Assembly: GCF_002303925.1 (NCBI RefSeq)
Contig: NZ_MRCS01000005.1
Coordinates: forward strand, 62,001 to 126,000
From: Pseudomonas sp. ACN8
GTDB taxonomy: Bacteria > Pseudomonadota > Gammaproteobacteria > Pseudomonadales > Pseudomonadaceae
Reading direction: 5' to 3'
Length of the DNA stretch: 64,000 nt
Position numbers and translations under genes: made by a program. A model generated the notes under the pieces. The model searched no databases. It had not been told where the DNA came from and saw nothing but the letters and a program-made list of their open reading frames with translations. Each line of letters begins with the position of its first letter. Position 1 is the stretch's first letter. Positions 31,107-38,150 of the stretch are shown piece after piece.

Positions 31107-32742
31107 AGGTATCCAGGGTGACCTGGCATTGCACCAGCAGTTCGCGATCTTCGCTTAGCTTGCGCTCGGTCTGGCTGAGGCTGCCGCGCAAGGCCTTGAG
31201 CTTGTCGTTGACCAGCGCAAAGTTGCTTTTGATATTGGCTTCCACCACCTCGATCAATGCCCGCGAGAACTCCCAGGCAATATCGTCACCCAGGCTCTTG
31301 ATCGCCTGGTCGCGCCGCTCACGCTCCTGCTGCTCCTGGCGAGCCTGTTCTTCGAGGCGTTGCTGCTCCGGGTCGCCGGCAAAAGCTGTGTAAATCAATT
31401 TACCGACCTGGTAGACGACGCCGATGGCAGGCAGCACCTTGCCTACAACCTGCTCAGCCACTTTACCCATGGTGATCGGACCAATCCCCTTGAACAGGGT
31501 GGGCAGCCACTCCTTGCCCAACTTCATCACCGTCACCACGTGCTCGGTCTTCAGCGCTCCCCCCGCCTGGCGCACACCCGCTTCCAGCAAGCTCATATCG
31601 ACGGCCGAATCTGTAGCCCCTGCGAGTTCGCCAGCTGAAGCGCCGGGGATATTCAACGCGCCCGTGGACGGCATGTCTGCGTGCTGCACACGGACTTGCT
31701 CGAGCATCTCTTCGAGCAGTTGCGCCGCATCCAGCGCCAGGCGTTTGAGCTCGTCATCCAGCTCGCCACACACTTGTTCGTTGGCGCGCCGGATCAGCCC
31801 GTCGATCTTGGCTTGGGCGCCCTCGGCGTCCTGGTGCATCGCCATCATCGCGCCCTTGGACACCCCGGCCGCCTTGGCTTGTACCGACGCTTTAAGCAGC
31901 GAGCGCAGATCAATCTCACGCCGTGCAATTTGCGCGTAAAACGCATCGATGCGAGCGCTGGAGGCCTGGTCGCGCTGTTGGTCCAACAGCGCCAGCGTCT
32001 CACCCAGGAAACCGCTCAAATCGGTGGCCACGCTGGCAACAATCTGACGCTGCTCTATCGAGGCAAAGAAGTGGTTGAGCTCACTTTCGAACTTCGGAAA
32101 GCCCGAGTTCTGCAGCAGATTGCCTTTGTGCTCAAGCTTGGCCTTGAGCGCCGACCGGGCGTTGACCTCTAGGATCGGAATAGCCTGCAACACTGGCGGC
32201 AACCCGCGCGCCTGGGCCATTTGCTGGAGGCGTTCGCGCAGTTGGTCCTTGATTCGCTCGGCTTCCAGCGGCTCCAGCGGGTTCTTGCGGTTGAGCACCA
32301 GGAAGATCTGCTTGTTGCGTGCGACCAACTCCAACAGCGCCGAAAGCGTGGCTTCTTCTTCGACAACGCCCAACGGGTTGACCACAAAGATCACCACATC
32401 GGCGCCATACAACTGCTCGCGCGTCACCTGCTCGTGGGCTTGCGGTGCGTCGATACCCGGCGTATCGAGGATCTCGAAGTCGCCCCAGCGGTAGCCCTGG
32501 ATCTTGTAGGTTTCCGGCGTATCGGCAACCTGCGCCTGCTCGGCGCCGAGCAACGCATTGATCAGCGTGCTTTTGCCCGCGTTGTATACGCCGTAAACCA
32601 TGATGGTCGCCGCAGCGCTGGCCTTCCGAGCCGCCACCATCTTGCGGATGGCCGGTGTAGCCGAGGGGTTGTACACGGCACACAGCTCCTCCACGTCATC
32701 GTAGAGCGACAGGACGTGGGACATTGGGGGTTGTTGAGTCAT
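31099..32742 (-). CDS. Dynamin-like large GTPase
   Basis: A 547-aa protein. The G domain near the N-terminus has Walker A GVYNAGKST (51-59), switch threonines around TPETYK, G3 DTPG (93-96) and a G4-like NRKN (151-154). Long helical segments follow (EIDLRSLLKASVQAKA; LALDAAQLLEEMLEQVRVQ), then a hydrophobic patch (PITMGKVAEQVVGKVLPAIGVV, about residues 421-442, split here as PITMGKVAEQVV and GKVLPAIGVV) and a charged coiled coil (EQARQEQQERERRDQA). This layout fits bacterial dynamin-like proteins that bind and remodel membranes, such as LeoA/LeoBC of the Eleos phage defence. ATGA overlap with the upstream GTPase gene. Confidence 0.8.
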   Translation of the reverse strand: MTQQPPMSHVLSLYDDVEELCAVYNPSATPAIRKMVAARKASAAATIMVYGVYNAGKSTLINALLGAEQAQVADTPETYKIQGYRWGDFEILDTPGIDAPQAHEQVTREQLYGADVVIFVVNPLGVVEEEATLSALLELVARNKQIFLVLNRKNPLEPLEAERIKDQLRERLQQMAQARGLPPVLQAIPILEVNARSALKAKLEHKGNLLQNSGFPKFESELNHFFASIEQRQIVASVATDLSGFLGETLALLDQQRDQASSARIDAFYAQIARREIDLRSLLKASVQAKAAGVSKGAMMAMHQDAEGAQAKIDGLIRRANEQVCGELDDELKRLALDAAQLLEEMLEQVRVQHADMPSTGALNIPGASAGELAGATDSAVDMSLLEAGVRQAGGALKTEHVVTVMKLGKEWLPTLFKGIGPITMGKVAEQVVGKVLPAIGVVYQVGKLIYTAFAGDPEQQRLEEQARQEQQERERRDQAIKSLGDDIAWEFSRALIEVVEANIKSNFALVNDKLKALRGSLSQTERKLSEDRELLVQCQVTLDTYV

Positions 32743-34502
32743 GGCTGTGGAGTCTCCACGAGGGAATCGAGTCTGTCGTTCAAGCGGCTAATCTCGTTGA
32801 CGAGCACCTCACAATAACGCTGCATGCTGGCGCGCACCGGTTCATACAGGCCCATGACATGTTCGGCCAGCAGGGCCGGCACGGCGTTGGCATAGGCGTC
32901 GAGGGCGGCTTGGCGCTGCTCCTCCAGGTTGTCGCCGACCACCACCTGGTGCGTTTCATAGCGGGCCTTGGCACTTCGACCGGCAAGACTGGAAGCACTG
33001 CCAATGGACGCACCGAGGAGCGCTCCGGGTATGCCTCCCACGGCAAACCCCAACGCGGCGCCCAACAGTGTCCCGCCCGCGCCCCAGGCCGTCTTGGTCC
33101 CCGATTCGGTGCCGGTTCGGTATTCCTTGGCAACAGTCACTTCGCGGTATTCAGGCAAGGCACTTAAGCGGCTTGCGTCGAAGGCGCGGCGCAACCCGGC
33201 TTGTTGTGTCTTGTCGATGTGCTTCATCGCGTCATCAGCCCGGTCACCCAGAACACGCGTCAGCTGGTCACGCAACTTACCTTCAAGCTTGTCGTCGTAG
33301 CCAGCGTCGAACAGTTGATTGACGTAGCGACTCATCTGCGCGGCGCCCGCCAGACCCAGGTTTCGCACTTCCTGCTCGATGACCTTGCCCTGCTCGCGGA
33401 TCTGCTGCTCGAAGCCGTTGGCCAGGTCCGCCACAAGGGCCAGGTCCGCCGCCGTGTCCTGGATCGCGTTGCTCAAGTTTTTCATCGGCGTGGCCAGCTT
33501 GAGCTGCAGCGCATTACTGTCGCAGATGGCCTTGAGCGTCTGAAACAATTGCCCCACACCACTGGTAGCCAGAGCTTCCGGGCGGGTTTGCGCGAAGCGT
33601 GTCGACAGCGGCACAACACGCGTGTATTTCAGCGCATTGCTGTCCAGCCTCTGCAACTCGTTGTTCACATAATCGACTTGTGCCTGCCGATCCTTCGCCG
33701 GCTTCATGACGATCTCACACACCGCGTTGCCGTCGTCATCCTCATCTTCCTCGGTGGTATCGCTGCCGGTCAGCAACACCATCAATGACTTCTCGTCGGC
33801 CAGCAACTCACCGATTTCGCCCATATCGGAAGCCCTGCCCGGGGCTTGGGAACTCATGGTGTAGAGGATCAGATCAGCGTGTTCGACGTACTCCCGCGCC
33901 AGGTCACCATTGGCCCGGTTGACCGAATGCAGGCCGGGCGAATCGACCCAGGTCAGGCCGGGCAAGCGAAAGCCCTGGATCGAGCTGGTCGCTTCGGTGG
34001 CGCCGACGCGAAACTGCAAATTCTGTTCGGCCTCCTTGTGCTTGTCACCGCCTTCCACCGCCGTCTGCTCGGCAGAGAAGTACATCGGTTGAACCTTCGC
34101 CTGCGCCTTCAACTGCGCCGTAGGCTCGCTATGGCCCCAGGCAACGTAGTTGCCCAGTGAGCTTTTGCCGGACTTGACCTTGCCGTAGACGAATACCAGC
34201 AGCGAATCGTTAACGTTTTCGCGGAACTCCGCACCTTTGACGCGGGCTTTGACTTGTTTTTGCCACACCTCGAATTGGTCCGCCAGACGCTGCGACAGAC
34301 CTTGCGCCAGCTTGTGCAACGGGTTGTCGCTGCTGACAGCGCCAAGCAGCGCCTGGGTGTGTTCGAGGTTGCTGGAGATAAACTCCTGGCGCAGCAAATT
34401 GAACGTACGATCCTTGGCGTGGATATCGCTTTTCTGTTGCTCAAACTGGGTCTGGAGCCTTTCAAAAGCACCCATCAATTCGTCGCGGGTTACGGCATTC
34501 AT
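32739..34502 (-). CDS. Dynamin-like large GTPase with glycine-zipper segment
   Basis: A 587-aa protein. About 100 helical residues precede a G domain with Walker A GKVKSGKSS (107-115) and G3 DSPG (187-190). The G4 position reads TGSD (LLTGSDTTEED), with lysine replaced by glycine. A helical region follows, and near residues 475-510 lies a Gly/Ala-rich amphipathic or membrane-inserting stretch (GAGGTLLGAALGFAVGGIPG). The last ~70 residues are helical. Dynamin-like or LeoA-like. Its ends overlap both neighbours as ATGA, so three consecutive genes are translationally coupled and stoichiometry may matter. Confidence 0.8.
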   Translation of the reverse strand: MNAVTRDELMGAFERLQTQFEQQKSDIHAKDRTFNLLRQEFISSNLEHTQALLGAVSSDNPLHKLAQGLSQRLADQFEVWQKQVKARVKGAEFRENVNDSLLVFVYGKVKSGKSSLGNYVAWGHSEPTAQLKAQAKVQPMYFSAEQTAVEGGDKHKEAEQNLQFRVGATEATSSIQGFRLPGLTWVDSPGLHSVNRANGDLAREYVEHADLILYTMSSQAPGRASDMGEIGELLADEKSLMVLLTGSDTTEEDEDDDGNAVCEIVMKPAKDRQAQVDYVNNELQRLDSNALKYTRVVPLSTRFAQTRPEALATSGVGQLFQTLKAICDSNALQLKLATPMKNLSNAIQDTAADLALVADLANGFEQQIREQGKVIEQEVRNLGLAGAAQMSRYVNQLFDAGYDDKLEGKLRDQLTRVLGDRADDAMKHIDKTQQAGLRRAFDASRLSALPEYREVTVAKEYRTGTESGTKTAWGAGGTLLGAALGFAVGGIPGALLGASIGSASSLAGRSAKARYETHQVVVGDNLEEQRQAALDAYANAVPALLAEHVMGLYEPVRASMQRYCEVLVNEISRLNDRLDSLVETPQP

Positions 34503-35053
34503 ACAAGCTGCTCCACGGTGCTTTTCAATTGCTGCAGACGCTTGATTCGCGCCACCGATTGCTGGAGTTGAACCTGGGCCTGCTGCTGCGCCTGTTGGGC
34601 AGCCAGCGGCGCAGTCAGGACTTCAAGAACATTGAGCTGCAAAAGGAAGCGCTTGGATTTCACCGCAGAAAACGCCGAGTCAGCGCGCAGAATGATCTTC
34701 ATCGCATCGCCATAAGCTGAGCCCGAAGATTGCGTACTGGCGACGGCCTGCTCCAGCTGAGTTGCCGTCTTTGCCGGAGCCATTGTCTTCACGGGCTGAC
34801 CCAGGGTTTGGGCGGCGCTGTTGAGCTGCGTTTTCAACTGCTCGCGGCGATCTTTTTCCAGGTTCGAGATCCGATCCTTCAAGCCTTGCTGCTCTCGCTC
34901 TTGCTTGGCGGCACGTTCCTGCTTGCGGCGCTCGGCATCACCAGAGCTTGAAGAGCTGGATGAGCTCGAAGACGGGCTGTCATCAGACACCGCCTTGACG
35001 ATCGCTGTCACGGCGGCCACCGCAGCGGCACCAATCAACCAGGGTAGAGGCAT
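34499..35053 (-). CDS. Membrane-anchored serine-rich coiled-coil protein
   Basis: A 184-aa protein not matching a family I know. An N-terminal hydrophobic anchor (LPWLIGAAAVAAVTAIVKAV, residues 3-22) is followed by a run of ten consecutive serines, a strongly charged coiled coil (ERRKQERAAKQEREQQGLK), and a Gln/Ala-rich C-terminal helix (LAAQQAQQQAQVQLQQSVAR). It lies between two GTPase genes, 16 bp after one and overlapping the next. I infer a membrane tether or adaptor for the GTPases. Confidence 0.75.
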   Translation of the reverse strand: MPLPWLIGAAAVAAVTAIVKAVSDDSPSSSSSSSSSSGDAERRKQERAAKQEREQQGLKDRISNLEKDRREQLKTQLNSAAQTLGQPVKTMAPAKTATQLEQAVASTQSSGSAYGDAMKIILRADSAFSAVKSKRFLLQLNVLEVLTAPLAAQQAQQQAQVQLQQSVARIKRLQQLKSTVEQLV

Positions 35054-35069
35054 TGCAAGTCTCCTTGAC

Positions 35070-35939
35070 TTAAAGGCTGTTCAACTTTTCGCGGGCGGTG
35101 CGGATCTCGGCGGTCTTGGCCGAAAAACTGCTTTGAACGCTGCTCATCAGTTCGATAAAGGCGGTGGCTGTGCGGGTGTAGGGCGCGCAGAGTTTCTGGA
35201 TCTGTACTTGCTCTTGATCGATGGCCTGGTCGAGCGCTGCGCTCAATTCCTCACGGCGTTCCACCAGGCGCTGCTGGCGAGCCGCCGCGAGTGACGGGGC
35301 CATCTCGCTCGACATTTGGTCAAGGTGCAGGGCCAGGCCAGGAATGCCGCTTTTGGCCTGCATCCCTTCGCGGCCCAACTCAACACCGCGCTGATAACGA
35401 CGGCTGGAGACTTCAAAGCACGTCGGCTGGAACCCCAGGCAACGCAGCACCTGGCCTTCAATGCGCTCACGCACCTGCGCCATCGCGCCGTTCTGATCCA
35501 AGTCCAGAAGACTGAACACCAACACCAGCCGCTGTTCGAGCGCATCGCCATGGATGTCACGCAGTTTGAGCAGCAGGTTGACTTGTTCCTCGTCCAGCTC
35601 CCCCGGAGGCGCGTGAACAAACAGCACGATATCGGCGATATCGAGCCCTTCCATGGCCTGCCGGCTGTCGCTCTGGTCGATGCCCAGGCCCGGTGTATCG
35701 ACCAGCACGTAGTGCTCAAGCTCAAGTTGCTGGTTTTCGCGGGTGGTACGCACCGCGCCGGTGGCGAAATATTCCTTGTGTACATGCCCGCTCAGCATGT
35801 TGAGCAACGAGCTTTTGCCAGCCTTGACCACCCCCCAGGCAGCGATGCGCGGCTTGAGTGGCGCGGTCTCTGTGTGTTGCTGCTGGAGACGTTTGCACTC
35901 GGCCTCTAGCGCATCGATGTACAGCACTGCTTGATCCAT
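35070..35939 (-). CDS. Small P-loop GTPase of the dynamin-like operon
   Basis: A 289-aa protein with Walker A GVVKAGKSS (36-44) and G3 DTPG (81-84, LVDTPGLGIDQSD). The G4 position, VFSLLDLDQN, does not give a clean NKxD. The C-terminal half is helical (SLAAARQQRLVERREELSAA) and would form a stalk or coiled coil. The ATG at 35937-35939 is placed 10 bases after AAGGAG; an upstream in-frame ATG (11 codons earlier) overlaps that ribosome site and is less likely. It resembles the YfjP/Era-like GTPases that accompany dynamin-like proteins. Confidence 0.78.
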   Translation of the reverse strand: MDQAVLYIDALEAECKRLQQQHTETAPLKPRIAAWGVVKAGKSSLLNMLSGHVHKEYFATGAVRTTRENQQLELEHYVLVDTPGLGIDQSDSRQAMEGLDIADIVLFVHAPPGELDEEQVNLLLKLRDIHGDALEQRLVLVFSLLDLDQNGAMAQVRERIEGQVLRCLGFQPTCFEVSSRRYQRGVELGREGMQAKSGIPGLALHLDQMSSEMAPSLAAARQQRLVERREELSAALDQAIDQEQVQIQKLCAPYTRTATAFIELMSSVQSSFSAKTAEIRTAREKLNSL

Positions 35940-36075
35940 AAACCTGAAACTCCTTGGGGCGCCATCGTCCAACGACAGCGCGTTGTGCGACTGCGGTATA
36001 TCAAGATATCTACAAATAATGCCACATTGCCATGATCGACCGCAGCCGCGTTGTTCATGCCTACCGTCGCGCGGC

Positions 36076-36276
36076 TTAAAGCCCCCGTCGTGCCATAAGC
36101 TCCGCTACGGCTGCCTCAAGCCAGCCCGCCGCACGCATTTTCAGGGCGGTGCTGCCGCACTTCGGGCAGGTGACGAACCAGTCGCCGGGCATCAATGCAT
36201 CGCTGCGCGGTGCAATAGTTTTCTTCCAGTTGCAGTCTTCACACACAAACGTGAAGGGCCTGGGTTTTATCGGCAT
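36076..36276 (-). CDS. Small zinc-ribbon protein
   Basis: A 66-aa protein with two Cys pairs, CEDCNWKK (residues 12-19) and CPKCGSTAL (about 37-45), the pattern of a treble-clef or rubredoxin-like zinc ribbon. AGGAGAA lies 8 bases before the ATG. It could bind nucleic acid or mediate protein contacts. It is the second gene of the minus-strand GTPase operon, 136 bp before the small GTPase gene. Confidence 0.75.
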   Translation of the reverse strand: MPIKPRPFTFVCEDCNWKKTIAPRSDALMPGDWFVTCPKCGSTALKMRAAGWLEAAVAELMARRGL

Positions 36277-36308
36277 GAATCGGTTCTCCTATAGAGCAAT
36301 GCCGCGGA

Positions 36309-36566
36309 TTATTCTTCGACCGGGATCAGCGCCTGCAGGATTTCCAGCTTTCGCTGCAACTGCGCGACGTGCTCTCGCTCGGCCCGCAACGCCGAACGCA
36401 GTTCGCGGTTTTCCGCTTCCCAGATCTGCGCCCAGTGCAAATCCTTCTGATAATGCGCGACCATTTTCCAAAGCTCGCTCAACTTCAAACACTGCTGTAC
36501 CAGCACCAGCAGGATCACACCCATCACCACCAATGCGCCCGTCGAAACCACATCCGGCATACTCAT
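36309..36566 (-). CDS. Small membrane coiled-coil protein
   Basis: An 85-aa protein with one N-terminal membrane helix (TGALVVMGVILLVLVQQCLK, about residues 9-28) and a cytoplasmic coiled coil (ENRELRSALRAEREHVAQLQ). No family recognised. The ATG at 36564-36566 has AGGA at proper distance; an in-frame GTG two codons upstream is an alternative. It is the first gene of the GTPase operon and faces the WYL regulator gene across a 119-bp divergent promoter region. Confidence 0.7.
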   Translation of the reverse strand: MSMPDVVSTGALVVMGVILLVLVQQCLKLSELWKMVAHYQKDLHWAQIWEAENRELRSALRAEREHVAQLQRKLEILQALIPVEE

Positions 36567-36685
36567 GCTCACATCCTTTCATGTCTTCGATGTATTCCGA
36601 AGACAGAGACACGATATGTAGTGATTAACGACAGGTCTAGAATGTAGACTTATACAGGTAAAGTATTCAACCACATGGAGCGGAT
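36567..36685. promoter_or_regulatory. Divergent promoter region, GTPase operon / WYL regulator
   Basis: The gap contains an inverted repeat GTCTA-GAATG-TAGAC (36635-36649), close to two copies of ACAGGT (36631-36636 and 36654-36659). An A/T-rich CTTATACAGGTAAAGTATTC follows. These are plausible operators for the WYL protein, which is expected to repress both directions. Confidence 0.5.
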
Positions 36686-37561
36686 ATGAAACGCAAGCAA
36701 TCCATCGAACAAGTGCGCTGGGACCTGGCACTTCGCTATCGTTTGATCGAGACCGTCGCCTGGTGGGAAGGCCGACTGACCACGGGTCACTTGATCCAGA
36801 GCTTCGGCATCAGCCGCCAGCAAGCCTCTAAAGACATCAACACCTACATCAATGAACATGCGCCCCGAAACTTGACATATGACAAGCAACGCAAGGGCTA
36901 TGTACCGAGCAAGCAGTTCAAACCGCTTTTCATCGATGACAGCGCAAGTGCCTACCTACACCTGCTTTACCAGAACAATGAACGGGCACCGCATATCGAT
37001 GGGCTGGCCCTGGCTTACGCCCATACCAAGGTGCTCGAAGTACCCGACCGGCCGATTCGGCCAGAAATCCTGCGGCCCTTGCTCACGGCTTGTCGCGACG
37101 GTTTGCGCCTGGAGACCGAGTACGTTTCGCTCAACACCCCGAACGTGGAAATCCGCCTGATTGCCCCTCACACCCTGGTGTACACCGGGATGCGCTGGCA
37201 TGTGCGCGCATATTGCGAGAAAAACCGCGAGTACCGCGATTTTGTGTTGAGCCGCCTGCGGGGCGATCCGGATTTGCTCGACGAGTCGCAGAACACACGT
37301 GAGCTGGACGTGGACTGGAATACCGAAGTACCCATCATCTTTGCACCCGATGGCCGCTTGAATGCAGCGCAGCAGGCAATCATAGAAACCGATTTCGGTA
37401 TGACGGATGGACAACTGGTAGTCGCCAGCCGCAAGGCGCTGGTTAAGTATGTATTGCGCCGCTATCAGGTCGACCCACGAAACCAGGCCACCAACCCTGA
37501 GGCTCAGCAGATCGTGGTCAGCAACATCAAGGAACTGAGGCCATGGCTCATGCATGATTGA
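36686..37561 (+). CDS. WYL-domain transcriptional regulator (BrxR/CapW-like)
   Basis: A 291-aa protein, the length of BrxR/CapW regulators of phage-defence islands. The N-terminal winged helix (GHLIQSFGISRQQASKDINTY) is followed by a WYL domain (HTLVYTGMRWHVRAYCEK, with Y166 and W171, then YRDFVLSRL) and a C-terminal WCX-like segment (ALVKYVLRRYQVD). WYL domains bind ligands, thought to be nucleic acid or nucleotides, and derepress defence genes. It is divergent from the GTPase operon. Its 3' end overlaps the ankyrin gene on the other strand by 14 bp. Confidence 0.85.
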   Translation: MKRKQSIEQVRWDLALRYRLIETVAWWEGRLTTGHLIQSFGISRQQASKDINTYINEHAPRNLTYDKQRKGYVPSKQFKPLFIDDSASAYLHLLYQNNERAPHIDGLALAYAHTKVLEVPDRPIRPEILRPLLTACRDGLRLETEYVSLNTPNVEIRLIAPHTLVYTGMRWHVRAYCEKNREYRDFVLSRLRGDPDLLDESQNTRELDVDWNTEVPIIFAPDGRLNAAQQAIIETDFGMTDGQLVVASRKALVKYVLRRYQVDPRNQATNPEAQQIVVSNIKELRPWLMHD

Positions 37562-38150
37562 GGCCCATTTCCCGCCAGAGACGCAACGCACGGATGCAGT
37601 TTTCGATTTCAGCCGTGAGTAGCTGTTGCGCCAGCGCGTGATGGCCGTTGAGCAGGGCGATATTGCGCACGGTATTGCCCTGGTGGTTCTTCGCGCCCAG
37701 ATCAAGGCCGAACGTCACGTAGCGGTCGATGAAGTACCGGGCGGCCTTCAAGTGGCCGTTGACCAGCAGCCAATGCAGCGGCGTGTTCCCCAGCCTGTCA
37801 CGGTCATTGAGGCTGGCGCCCAGCCGGTAACGGGCTTGCAGGGTTTTGACATTGCCGTATCGCGCAGGCAGGTGGATGTACTTGTCGTGGGGCATAAAGC
37901 TGCCCCGGCCGGCCCAGCTTCGAATCTGCGGGTTGCCCCGGGCGCCGAGTAGCTCCAGCGTGTCGATCAGGCCGCTACGGTTCAGCCGGTAGGCCATGTC
38001 CAGTGGCGTGTCGCCTGCCAGGTCGCGCTGATTCAACCCCTGCGGATTGAGAGGCTGTACATCATCGAGCAGTACACAGAGGTGCCAGTCGCTGAGGCCA
38101 AGCTCAGCCCTGTCTTCGAGGCGATCAAGCATGGCGATCGACCGTGCCAT
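37548..38150 (-). CDS. Ankyrin-repeat protein
   Basis: A 200-aa protein with about four ankyrin repeats; clear ones are DLAGDTPLDMAYRLNRSGLI, DRLGNTPLHWLLVNGHLKAA and NHQGNTVRNIALLNGHHALA. Ankyrin repeats mediate protein binding; no catalytic motif is visible. Its first ~26 bases overlap the 3' end of the nuclease-helicase gene, so it is probably translated with it and may be a partner or inhibitor of that enzyme. It converges on and overlaps the WYL gene. Confidence 0.8.
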   Translation of the reverse strand: MARSIAMLDRLEDRAELGLSDWHLCVLLDDVQPLNPQGLNQRDLAGDTPLDMAYRLNRSGLIDTLELLGARGNPQIRSWAGRGSFMPHDKYIHLPARYGNVKTLQARYRLGASLNDRDRLGNTPLHWLLVNGHLKAARYFIDRYVTFGLDLGAKNHQGNTVRNIALLNGHHALAQQLLTAEIENCIRALRLWREMGLNHA

